Assembly: GCA_015143295.1 (NCBI GenBank)
Contig: CM026560.1
Coordinates: 9,178,501 to 9,242,500 of the forward strand
Direction of reading: 5' to 3'
DNA: 64,000 nucleotides
Source: Tetracentron sinense
Taxonomy: Eukaryota > Streptophyta > Magnoliopsida > Trochodendrales > Trochodendraceae
Shown here: positions 32,700-42,884 of the stretch, piece by piece
Numbering within the stretch: the stretch's first letter is position 1
Layout: each line of letters begins with the position of its first letter
The notes under the pieces: generated by a model
Told to the model about the DNA's origin: nothing
Seen by the model: the letters and a program-made list of their open reading frames with translations, nothing else
Databases searched by the model: none
Translations under genes and position numbers: made by a program

Positions 32700-33912
32700 A
32701 AACCAAACAAGAACAAGCCATGTGATTCAAGAAACGAATGATAAAGCTGGACATTGGGCCGGTCAAGGGTAGGGCATATCCCCAGATATGTCATACCTGG
32801 CTCACAAGAAAAACAAGCAAGTTAATTTACTAATGTGTTCCGCTCAATCATAGTCCGGGCATTAGTAAACAAGTGAAACGCTATTGTGTTCCGTTCCACC
32901 ATAGTCCGGGCACTAGTCAAGTCAAGACAAGATGCTAATGTGTTCCATCCTATTATAGTTTGGGCATTAGTAAAGCAAGACAAGAAGCTAGTATGTCCGT
33001 CCAAGTCATAGTTTGGGTACTAGTTAAACAAGACAAGATGTTAATGTGTTACGTCCCATTATAGTTCGGGCATTAATAAAGCAAGACAAGAAGTTAGTAT
33101 GTCCGTCCAAGTCATAGTTCGGGTACTAGTTAAACAAGACAAGATGCTAATGTGTTCTATCCCATTATAATTCGGGCATTAGTAAAGCAAGACAAGATCC
33201 TAGTATGTCCGTCCATTTCATAGTTCGAGTACTAGCTAAATAAGACAAGTGAAATAAAGAATCTCATAAAATGTGTAAGGTAAACACAAGATGCATAAGA
33301 CGTGTAAGGAACTCACAAGACTCACAAAGTAGTTGAAATACGTTTTGGTTAAAGCATGAATATAATGCATGATTTAAATATGATGTTCAAGATTTACATT
33401 GTTATTTCGTTTTAGCTTCCGCACTCTGATTATGTATCGTTATGATGAACTGTCTCATGTATGACATATTAATATTATTACTATTGTTAGCTAGTAGTTT
33501 GTACTCACTGAGTATTTCATACTCAGCCATACCTATTGATGTCGGTAGGTATACCATACGGATATCAAGACGGTTCATGGAGAGTAGGAATTTGCTCGGA
33601 TTGTCAGTTAGATGTTAGGGGTTGACATGTGGTCATAGGGATGGGATGAGTGAGAGAGAGACATGTATTTTGGGTTCTTATGTCTGGGATATTTGTATCA
33701 CTTGAGTTGGGACTCAAGTTAAGGAGTCATGTACATGTTTTAGTTTCTATTCCGTTATTGTAAAAAAATTGTACTAGGAATACAGCTAAGTTATCAAAGA
33801 AATTTTCGAGTTCACTATTTATCATGTTTTGGATATTCCTTGCAGGATGATTTAAGGTTAAGCCACGTCGCCAAAGTATCCTAACTCCTAAGGGGTATTT
33901 TGGGGCATTACA
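31123..33912 (+). repeat. Family A LTR without visible target duplication (2790 bp)
   Basis: It starts TGTAGCGCCCCGAAACTTTT and ends TTTTGGGGCATTACA. Layout as in the copy at 20044: palindrome array 31555-31710, TATATAAA at 31786, (AT)n at 32664-32696, a tandem array 32820-33240 and the CTGAGTATTTCATACTCAG dyad near 33510. The frame after ATGTCGGTAGGT near 33540 lacks the acidic core. The 5-bp flanks (ACAGG and CCGCC) do not match, so it is either not a simple solo LTR or has lost its duplication. Confidence 0.85.
32820..33240. repeat. Tandem array in the family A LTR (about 60-bp half-units)
   Basis: Two alternating half-units, 'gctaatgtgttccgtcccattatagttcgggcattagtaaagcaagacaag' and 'tagtatgtccgtccaagtcatagttcgggtactagttaaacaagacaag', repeat about seven times altogether. 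Other family A copies have unrelated arrays at the same place (21410-21690 and 36610-36870) built around ACAAG. Confidence 0.8.
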
Positions 33913-35265
33913 CCGCCGCCATCTCCCGGCTATCCATCACGAAGGCACCCCAACAATCGTGCCTACCACATCTTCTGGTAAGTCGATGGAGGAACCCCGG
34001 GCCTTACTGGACACTGTCTCTCCTGACTATCCACCACGAAGGAACCCTGATAGATAGTTCACCGTCTCTTCTGACCTAACCAAAGAGGAACCCCGGTCTA
34101 TACACTGTATAATGTTCAATCACTTTAGACTCCCTAGGACTCCGACCTCTCCCGACTATCAGTCATGGAGGAACCCCGGTTCTAAACAGACATCACCTCT
34201 CTTGACCTAGTCAAAGAGGAACCACGCTCCCACTTAACATTGGTTAGGTTTTCTAACCATAGGACAACCCCTAGTTATTTCAAGTCTTGCTTGAATAACT
34301 GAAATGGTTGGGCCTCGCACCCGTGGACCAAGTCCGAAGTATATTGTCCCATTGGGGAACAAACCCATGCCAATGGATCCTTCTATTGCTTAACAAGTGT
34401 CCAAATAATCATCACATCATACACACACGTTATTCCAACAAATCGCTTACCGTTTGATCACCCAATCAGTCACTGAGCCTAAATTCTGAGCTATTCACCC
34501 CAAAACCAAGGGCTACACCCCTCTGCTCAATTCACACCTTCCCATTCATCCATCACACATCACAATGGGTTTCCCACCCTTTTATCCACATACATTCACA
34601 TACAACCCATTTCAACACACCATGATAAGCATGAAATGTAACAATTGGTATTAAAGATCCAACCATCATATTGATCTAATATTTGAATATGATTCACAAA
34701 CAGGGTTGATGGTAGTATGATATAAATCTCAGGCTAATCAAAGTATTGGAGGTGCTTTTTTCATCATCAAAACGTTACATTTTTATCAAAAAGTATCAGG
34801 ATAAGGTTGAATCAAAAAATGATATATCATGATCTAACAGTCAAAAAGATCTAAAATTTTAATACAATTTTAAAATAAGGGTAATTTTATTGTGATAAAA
34901 ATATAAGACTGATCTGAGATCGTTAAGTTCCTCTGAAATTATCAAAACTCTATTGTGTTACCTAAAAATAGCATACTAGGTTTTTACTCTAGAAATTCAT
35001 ATCATAAGATCTAACCATCAAAAATGTCTGCCATTTTGATATGTTTCACAAATAGAAGTTATAGTAATATAAGAAAAATTTTATACTGATCTGATATAGG
35101 GAAGGGTCTCTGTTATCATCAAAATTCTATTGTCTCACCTAAAAACAACATTCTGGGATTTAATATAAAAATTCATATCACAAGATCTAATGGTCAGAAT
35201 GGTTTGAACTTTGGATGTTTTCCACAAATAGGGTTGATTATTTTGTGATAAAAATTAGGGACTGA

Positions 35266-35270
35266 TCTAA
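35266..35270. repeat. Target-site duplication TCTAA, left copy
   Basis: TCTAA at 35266-35270 and again at 37618-37622 flanks the family A LTR exactly. Confidence 0.93.
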
Positions 35271-36045
35271 TGTAGAGCCCCGGACCTTTTCACATTTATG
35301 CATGACCCTTCGTAGCCATTTTTCCTTTAAAGTAATGCAATTAATAAATAAGGAAGAAATTGGAAATTCTGAAACGTCAAAAATGTTCGTTTTTGAAGTA
35401 CGAACCCAACGCAAGTTGAATCGTCAAAATCGGACGAACGAGTCAAAAGTTATGGCCAAAACAGTTTGGACCTGCAGACCACCGATCGCTCGGTCCATGG
35501 AGCGATCGATCGGTCCAAAACCGATCGCTCGGAGGCTATCGACTGGTCAAGATTTTTGTATGGAGAAATTTTCCAGAGAGTGAAATTTTAACCGATCGCT
35601 CGGTTATGAAACCGATCGATCGGTAGGCAACCGATCGATCGGTCATTAACACCGATCGCTCGGTACTCGCGTTTTTGCAGAAAAATTTAGTAAGGGTGTT
35701 TTAGTCTTTTGGGCAGTCTACTCTTACCTTAAGAGTCTTGCCCGAGCCTTTAGGGCTTATTTACAATACTTAGAAGATTGAGAGCTAAGGAGAGGAGAAG
35801 AAGACGATCCCTAACCTAGGGTTTGATTTTGGAGGTGAAATCAAAGGGTTGTGAACCCACACGCACCTCAAGTCCATTTTCTCCAAGATCTCGGCTCAAG
35901 CTCGTGTGGGGCACCCTCCTTAAGCTAGGGCAGCAACTCACGGTCGTTTTGGAAAGGGGGATTTCTTCCTCACTTGATCAAGGTCGGTACTTTTTGCTAC
36001 CCTCCTAGTTATAGCCTCTCCTTTCCTTATTTCTTCTTGTTTTCC

Positions 36046-36095
<50 letters not shown>

Positions 36096-36609
36096 GAGAT
36101 GGGTGGTATGTATGGTAAATGGAGATGGATGTTGGCGAATGGATGCCGTGTGGATGATGTAATGAATGAATGGGGAGGGGCATTGTACTAATAATAAACA
36201 TACAAGTGTGATGTGAGTATAACCCACCTAGAAAAGCATGTTGTAGGGTTAATAAATAATGAACACATCATGTTTGATGAAATGCCAAGATGAATGAAAT
36301 GAATAAGAAATTAAGAAAATTCATGTTTAAGGTTTATGGAAATTTGCTAGGGTTATGATAGTGTGCCTTCTTGTTTTCCCTAAATTACACAAATATTGAA
36401 TTGCTCAATTGATTGATGTCTATGGATTGTTATGTATTGTTAACTCTCCAAATGTCACATTTAAATTTAAATGCAAGTATGTACACGCTTCCACGAGCAC
36501 GCATGCATGACATGATTTACCGAGGTTTTCAAGAATGAGATTTAGAGGTGGGGCATATCCTACGATATGTTTTACCTCGCTTTTGGCAAGGATAAGACAA
36601 TCATACATT

Positions 36610-36870
36610 TTCATAAGAAGGGTCTTCCTTCCCTCGCAAGTGCATACATAACATAAGAAGGGTCTCCCTTCCCTCGCAAGTGCATCTCACAAGGATACCT
36701 CACAAGTGAATCTCACAAGTGGAAGGACAAGCATGAGCATTCTAGGAAGAAGGGTCTCCCTTCCCTCACAAGTAGTTTACTTTCCAAGCAAGCAAGACAT
36801 GGCATGACAAGCATAAGCATTCTAGGAAGAAGGGTCTCCCTTCCCTCACAAGTAGTTTACTTTTTCAAGC
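36610..36870. repeat. GAAGGGTCTCCCTTCC array in family A LTR
   Basis: Four units contain GAAGGGTCTCCCTTCCCTC, itself a near-palindrome (GAAGGG...CCCTTC), spaced by CACAAG-rich sequence. The last two units (about 36740 and 36823) share about 80 bases of flank and are a recent duplication. Confidence 0.8.
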
Positions 36871-37194
36871 AAGCATGACAAGACATGGCATGACATGCAT
36901 GATACGATAAGATAAGACAAACATGACAAGTTTTCAAGCAAGGAAATGGTATTTTCAGTCAAGTCAAGTGCACGGTGTTTTCAAGGGTTTTATCGGCTTT
37001 TACGAATTCAAGCATGATTATATACTCCTTTACTTTATTGTCATGATATGAATTATTCCTGCTTTATATGCTTGAATTGTTTCCTGCTTTATATATGTGA
37101 AATGCTTCCTGCTTCCTATACTGCTATGGTTTTGCTATGACTATTGGTTAGTATTTAGTACCCGCTGAGTATTCCATGCTCAGCCGTACTTCTT

Positions 37195-37314
37195 ATGTCG
37201 GCAGGTTCTGAGGGAGCTGCTGCTCCATTTGATGTCTGTGCTCCTAGCCCTTGGGTGGAGGAGGAGTACGTCGAGGAACCTTTGGAGGAACCTCCCGTAG
37301 AGGGTTATCAGTAG
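37195..37314 (+). CDS. Conserved acidic micro-ORF in family A LTR (39 aa)
   Basis: The ORF starts MSAGSEGAAAPFDVC, has PWVEEEYVEEPLEEPP and ends GYQ before TAG. Compared with 22090-22230, the MSAG start and the ten-residue core are identical, while the stretch between and the tail differ. It shares PFD(V/L)C with the relic at 255-395. The peptide is strongly acidic and Pro-rich with no known domain. It follows the CTGAG dyad by about 10 bases, as in the other copies. Treated as coding only because the frame is kept; expression is unproven. Confidence 0.4.
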   Translation: MSAGSEGAAAPFDVCAPSPWVEEEYVEEPLEEPPVEGYQ

Positions 37315-38490
37315 GTGGTGTTAGATTCTAAGTGGTTTAGCTGTGGGTGAGCATGAGTGATTATATCCATGTATTTTGGCGGGCATGTCCGCACTTTCTT
37401 TGTTTTGTTTTCTTTTGTATTAAACTTGGACCATGTGTATATATACTTAGAGGTTTGTCAGACTTCCGTTGTGTTTTATAGTTATGCTTCCGCTGTTATC
37501 CTCTATTGTATATGTTCTGTGAGTTTTGCAGGTTGGTTCGTCAAGCAAGTCATGTAAGTAATGATTAAGTCGTCCAAGATTCACTCTAACTCCTAGGGTG
37601 GGTTTGGGGTCGCGACATCTAAAATTCATAAGTACGTCTTTCATCAAGAATGATTCTTAATAACAGCAAAAACACACCATTCCATAGCAAATTAGCATAA
37701 ATATAAGGGAAAGTAGAGCAGAGGGAAAGTAATTTTACCTCTTCTATGGAAAGTACACTGGGGATAGTAAAAAGGACATTGGAAACGAAATCAACACGTC
37801 GAAAAACCCCCGGGTAGCGACGAACTGTCGCTAAATTCACTTTCTCTCTCTAGCTTGTCCTTTCTCTCTCTACTCTCTCTCTAGTTTCTCTATCTAAAAC
37901 CACCGTACAGCTATTGTCCAGAATTCTCTTCTTCCAAATTCTCAGAAAATTCCAGGTTTTACACACTTATATATCTCTTAGTAAATGTTTGACACTTGTC
38001 AAGTGTTTAGGTAATTGGTGGCACACATGTGCTTAGACACGTGTCATTGACTTCGACTTTGTAACGACTTTTCTCGCTTTCCTTGCATAACTCCCCATAT
38101 CTTTATGAAAATACCCGCGATAAATCTGAAATGACAGGTGACTGAACTTTGACCAGTCCAACACCCACAGTAAAAATCTCGAGGAAAAATACTGATTTTT
38201 AATGGTAAAAAGTAAGTCCGGTAATAATTCTAACAAACCACTAGTTTTTACGATTTTAACACAAAATACCTTGTAGTTTTACGATTAGACTTACTAGGAA
38301 ATCGAAACGACAAGCAGTCGTCCAGACAGTCGATTGACACATCGTGTATGAATTTCAAAGATTTCTATGGGACAAACGCTTTATATTTAGTCCCTACTCA
38401 AAACCTAATTTCCAAAATTTAAGTCAAATTAATACCAATAAAATACTAAGAAACCCCAAATTTTATTATATAAAATTCCGAGTCGTTACA

Positions 38491-38505
38491 TTCTCCCCTC
38501 CATAC
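38491..38505 (-). other. Polypurine tract of the chromovirus
   Basis: On the - strand GTATGGAGGGGAGAA directly precedes the LTR start TGTAACG. It confirms that 30068-38490 is the 3' LTR. Confidence 0.88.
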
Positions 38506-38509
38506 AAAA

Positions 38510-39600
38510 ATTTCGTCTTTGAAATTTACATCATACCTTCATCTTCAAAGATAGCATCCTCAAGTTCTCATGTGGCTTCTTCAGTACCATGATGCTGCCA
38601 CAATACCTTGACTAGTTTAATTTACTTGTTCCGCAACACCTGCTCCTTGCGGTCCAAAATTTTCACCAGCTTCTCTTCAAATGTTAAGCCTTCTTTTACT
38701 TGAATTGGTTCATACCGTATCACATGTGAAGGATCAGGTACATATTTCCTCAACATAGATATGTGAAATACATTGTGAACCCTCTCCAATTCTGGCGGTA
38801 ACGCCAGACAATAGGCTACGTTTCCAACCCTAACCAAAATTTTAAAAGGTCCAATGAATCATGGACTTAGTTTTCCCCACTTTCCAAACCGTATAATACC
38901 TTTTGATGGAGAGATCTTCAAGAAGACATAGTCGCTTACTTGAAACTCCAAGTCTCGACGCTTTCCATCTATATAGCTCTTCTATCGGCTCTGAGCAGAT
39001 AGCAATCTTGATTGAATCAACTCAATCTTCTTCGTTGTTTCTTGTACCAGCTCATGTCCCAGTAATCTATGTTCTCCTACTTCATTCCAACATACTAGTG
39101 ACCGACAACTCCTAATAACTGTTATTATACGCAAATTCTATCAAAGGTAAGTGATCATCCCAGTTACCCCAAAATTTCAAACTGCAAGTGCCATCATATC
39201 TTCTAGAACTTGAATTGTGCGCTCGGACTGTCCATCGGTCTGCGGATAAAAAGTTGTACTCATGTGTAGCTGCATACCCAAAGCCTCTTGCAGACTTCGC
39301 CAGAACGATGATATGAATCGTGGATCACGATCTGATACAATAGACACCGGTACACCATGCAGCTTAACAATTTCTCGAATGTACAACTTTGATAGATTTT
39401 CCAAAGTGATGGTATCTTTGATAGCTAAGAAATAGGCCGACTTTGTCAATTGATCAATTATTACCCAAACAGCATCGCGTCCACTTCTTGTTTTGGGTAA
39501 TCCCACCACAAAATCCATCGTGATATGTTCCCATTTCCACTTGGGAATAGGCAATGAATTCAATAACCCAGGTGGTTTTCTGATGTTCTACCTTAACCTG
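38510..39600 (-). pseudogene. Chromovirus integrase core and chromodomain (broken)
   Basis: 39177-39563 holds the catalytic core: ITMDFVVGLPKTRSGRDAVW with the first Asp, VSIVSDRDPRFISSFW with the second, and PQTDGQSERTIQVLEDM with the Glu. All three catalytic residues are present. 38622-38837 has the C-terminal region [20 protein letters not shown]. Beyond a stop lies a chromodomain remnant, KVLWQHHGTEEAT, where the next conserved Trp codon has become TGA. The chromodomain steers integration to particular chromatin in this group. Confidence 0.92.
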
Positions 39601-39860
39601 TTGACAGACTAGGCATCGAGATACATACTATGCAATCTCTCTTTTCATACCATTCCACCAGTTGTTATTTTTCATATCATGGTACATCTTCGTGCTTCCA
39701 AGGTGTACTGCAAAACGAGATCGATGAGCCTCATTGAGCATTTCATTCTTCAGCTTGGGGTTTTTTGGTACACATACACGACCCATGAATCGGAGTATTC
39801 CATCTTCTGAGTCTACGAAATTACCCCCTTCTACCTGAAGCATTCTACCCCTGATATTCT
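39601..39860 (-). pseudogene. Chromovirus integrase zinc-binding region
   Basis: The frame 39628-39843 reads GRVCVPKNPKLKNEMLNEAH and RSRFAVHLGSTKMYHDMKN, the H2C2 zinc-binding segment with its two His residues. It ends at a stop just after MKREIA. The Cys pair expected next falls in the interrupted part (about 39601-39627). Confidence 0.85.
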
Positions 39861-39969
39861 TTATTTCTTGATCTTCTAACTGCGCTTCCTAAATCTTCTG
39901 TAATAATACCGGCTTGGCCTGAATGCTAGCCAATCGAATGCTCTTTCCCTGAAATCCCAAACTTAGATT

Positions 39970-40560
39970 CTAGTTCTTGAATTCCTCAATCATCTTCCAA
40001 AGCTCTGCCCGTATATATGCCACAGATTCAACTGTCTTTCGACTCAAGGCATCGGCTACCACATTACCCTTACCCAGATGGTATTGAATTACGTAGTCGT
40101 AATCTTTCAAAATTTCCATCCATCTTCGTTGCCGCATATTGAGTTCCTTTTGGGAAAATAAATATTTCAAACTCTTGTGATCACTATAGATCACCATCTT
40201 CTCTCCGTAAAGATAGTGTCTCTATATCTTTAATGCGAAGACCACAGCGACTAACTCTAGGTCATGAGTGGGATAATTCAACTCGTGAATCTTGAGCTGT
40301 CTAGATCCATATCCAATTACTTTCTTGTTTTGCTTCAAAACACAGCCAAGTCCCTTACCGGAAGCATCATAATATACCTCGAATCCACCGGATCCTGAAG
40401 GAGTTACTAACACCGAAGTAGTTGTTAATCTTTTTTTCAATTCTTGAAAGCTCTGCTTTCGAGATGCCGTCCATTCAAATTTTACATCCTTCTTAGTTAA
40501 CTCCGTTAGTGGAGCGGCAATCTTAGAAATACCTACGGTAGTACCCAACCAAACCCATAA
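39970..40560 (-). pseudogene. Chromovirus RNase H (broken)
   Basis: The frame 40222-40548 carries the RT-RNase H connection ([18 protein letters not shown]) and the RNase H start [16 protein letters not shown] with the catalytic Asp, then [20 protein letters not shown] with the Glu. The frame 39970-40197 continues with [20 protein letters not shown] (third acidic site) and [14 protein letters not shown] stop separates the two pieces at about 40200-40220. Confidence 0.92.
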
Positions 40561-41160
40561 AACTTCGAACTTTTGTTACTGTGATTGGCTTTGTCCATTC
40601 AGTTACCGCTTGAATCTTGGAGGGATCCACCGATATTCCATTCTTTGACACAATATGTCCAAGGAAGGCTACTTCTTCCATCCAAAATTCACACTTAGAG
40701 AATTAAGCATACAATTGATAATCTCATAGTATTTGTAGCGTAATTCACAAGTGTTCATCATGCTTCTCACGACTCGGTGAATATACCAATATATCATCGA
40801 TAAATACCACAATAAACTGATCCAAATACGGCTTGAAGATACGATTCATTAACTCCATAAATGCCACAAGCGCATTTGTCAGTCCAAATGACATTACCAA
40901 GAACTCATAGTGACCATACCGAGTTCGAAATGTTGTCTTGCGAATATCTTCTTCTTTGACTCGTAGTTGATGATAACCCGATCTTAGATCTATCTTTGAA
41001 AATACTTGGGCGCCTTGTAATTCATCAAATAGATCATCTATCCTGGAAGTGGATACTTATTCTAGATTGTTGCGTGATTTAGCAAACGATAATCTATACA
41101 CAGACGCATACTTCCATCCTTCTTCCTGACGAACAACACTGGTGCTCCCCATGGTGAAAC
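40561..41160 (-). pseudogene. Chromovirus reverse transcriptase (broken)
   Basis: The start of [22 protein letters not shown] and [11 protein letters not shown], is fused in frame to protease up to about 41062. The middle is interrupted. The active site [20 protein letters not shown] is seen at about 40770-40820 in another frame. There are at least three disabling changes. Confidence 0.9.
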
Positions 41161-41930
41161 ATTAGGGCAGATCAAACCCTTATCCAATAGATCTTGCAAC
41201 TGAATCTTTAACTCCTGTAATTCTGCTGGAGCCATCCGATACGGAGTTTTGGATATCGGATTTATACCTGGAGTAACATCGATTGCAAAATCGTTTTCCT
41301 TATTAGGAGGGAGTCCTGGTAACTCCTTAGGAAACACATCCCAAAACTCCCTTATCACCAATGTATTCTCTACTACCACGTCTTCATCTTTATCTACTAT
41401 CACTGCTGCCAAATACCCAGTACATCCTTTATCTAAAAGTGGACACGCCTTAATTGCTGAGATCAACTTAGGTGCTTGACCTCGAGCAATCCCCTTCATT
41501 TCGAATTCTGGAACGCCCAGAATATGAAATATTACCTTCTTGCCATTACAGTCTACCATTGCATAATAATTGGCTAACCAATCCATTCCCAGTATAATAT
41601 CATAATCTTGCATATCCAACACAATTAAATCTACCATCATTTGCACACTATTGATAAGTATAGGACACCTATCATAATATGTTTTTGTGCATAGAACTTT
41701 TCCTGATAGTGTAGACATAAACATCAGATTTTTAAGTGTATCAAGTGCAAATGTCAAATTCTTAGCAAATCGTGAAGAGAAAAATGAATGTGTAGCACCA
41801 GTATCAATCAAAGCATATCCAGGTATGTCCAATATTAAAAGTTTACCTTCAATGACCCCTTCCACCTGTTGCGCTTCCTCTTGATCGAGTAATAGCAAAA
41901 ACGCGTCCATTTCCACCTTTTGGTGCTACT
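41161..41930 (-). pseudogene. Chromovirus protease region
   Basis: The 284-codon frame 41062-41916 begins in the end of gag and has the active site as [20 protein letters not shown] (canonical D-T-G), then the second half [17 protein letters not shown] with the ILGMDWL motif, and runs on to RT. This is the longest intact frame of the element. Confidence 0.92.
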
Positions 41931-42300
41931 GGTTGAGCCTGAGGGCAGTCTTTCTTAAAATGACCAAGTTTCCCGCACTGGAAACAAGCTTTCACTCTGC
42001 ATTCCTTGGTCAAGTGTGCTTGACCACACTTTTCGCACTTAAGCCCCGATCCCCGGCCTCTCATGTCTTCAAACTTTCTTTTACCTACAAAATGGTTATT
42101 GTTCTTCTTTTCCCATGGCCTTCCAACAGGCCCTTTTCCTCTTCCCATACTACCGCTGGCTTAAGCCATCTCTTCATGAACTCGCTCCACCCTGAGCGCC
42201 CTATCCAAGATCTCCAAAAAAGTTGTAAACCTCTTAACTGCTAACTTTCCCTTAATAGTAGGTTCCAGACCATTTTCAAACTTTTCTACCCTCTACTGTT
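41849..42300 (-). pseudogene. Chromovirus gag, C-terminal part with zinc knuckles
   Basis: The frame 41849-42148 has a basic linker and two knuckles: CEKCGQAHLTKEC (one residue short of the standard spacing) and CFQCGKLGHFKKDC (CX2CX4HX4C). Upstream, the - strand gives LEILDRALRVERVHEEMA followed by a stop. Homology ends at about 42300, where AT-rich sequence begins. The N-terminal gag and 5' LTR are missing. Confidence 0.88.
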
Positions 42301-42540
42301 TGTCTTATAGAAATCAAATAATTTCTTCCCATGTTATTTAAAAGATTTATTTAAAAATTATTTATTAAAAAATTATATTTATTTTTCAATTAAAGTACAC
42401 CAACAACCTACATTTTTTTTTTGAACGGGCCCTACCTAAGAAAACAAACAAAAGAAAACCAACGCCAACACCAACCCCGTGGCCAAGGGACTTTACCAAT
42501 TAAGGTAGCTGGCACCAACATCCTAGTTAAGTCTGAGATT

Positions 42541-42884
42541 GAATCACAGCCAATCGCAAGTGAATTCAGGAAGAGTTCAATCGTACTCATAAGTCAACAC
42601 GTGTCCTTATTAACCATAATTAAGAATCATTAACCTGTAAGGTTTAACAATCTAATCTTGGTTTTTAGAAATTCTTTTTACAAAAAATTTAACCTTAGGA
42701 TTAAAATTTCTTAATCCAAGGGTTAAATTTTTTAATATATATTTTTCTAAAAATAAGGTTAGATTGTTGAACCCTAAGGATTAGAGAATCTTAACCACGG
42801 TTAATAAAGGTTTTAAAGGACACGTGTCAACCTGTGGGTGCAATTGAACCCTCCCTGCGTTCAATCGTGATCGGCTGTAATTCG
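42541..42884. mobile_element. Fold-back MITE of about 344 bp
   Basis: The two halves are inverted repeats of each other over almost the whole length. The left end GAATCACAGCCAATCGCAAG pairs with the reverse complement of the right end TGATCGGCTGTAATTC. Inside, CACGTGTCCTTATTAACC pairs with GGTTAATAAAG...GGACACGTG, and TTTAACAATCTAATCTTGG pairs with AAGGTTAGATTGTTGAACC. It contains no ORF. Half-copies are at 47365-47475 and inside the MITE at 52261-52796. No clear target duplication is visible, so the superfamily is open. Confidence 0.8.

Larger units (their letters stand above)
35271..37617 (+). repeat. Solo LTR, family A, divergent (2347 bp)
   Basis: It starts TGTAGAGCCCCGGACCTTTT and ends GGGGTCGCGACA with perfect TCTAA duplications. 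It contains the palindrome array in the form ACCGATCGCTCGGT (35475-35665), an (AT)n run of about 40 bases (36049-36092), a GAAGGGTCTCCCTTCC array (36610-36870), the dyad GCTGAGTATTCCATGCTCAGC (37163-37183) and the acidic micro-ORF (37195). The ORFs with YIYIYI repeats near 36050 are microsatellite artefacts. Confidence 0.92.
30068..38490 (-). repeat. 3' LTR of the chromovirus, split into three
   Basis: The + strand edges are TGTGACACCCTGAACCCG at 30068 and CGAGTCGTTACA at 38490, so on the - strand the LTR starts TGTAACGACTCGG. Its own sequence is 30068-31122, 33913-35270 and 37623-38490, about 3.3 kb in all. The rest is two inserted family A LTRs. No gene is seen in the LTR parts. 33920-34250 has repeated 'gaggaaccccgg' words. 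Confidence 0.82.
30068..42300 (-). mobile_element. Chromovirus (Tekay/Del-like Ty3/gypsy), 5' truncated
   Basis: On the - strand from right to left come the end of gag, protease, RT, RNase H, integrase with chromodomain, polypurine tract and a 3' LTR interrupted by two family A LTRs. The words [20 protein letters not shown] and KVLWQHHGTEEAT are typical of the Tekay/Del branch. The 5' LTR and most of gag are missing beyond about 42300. The 5 bases before the LTR end, AGTTC (30063-30067), cannot be paired because the other side is lost. Stops occur in all domains. Confidence 0.88.

Noticed and set aside
35938-36227. Frames with YIYIYIYI runs as membrane peptides
   Set aside because: The repeat is an (AT)n microsatellite inside a solo LTR.
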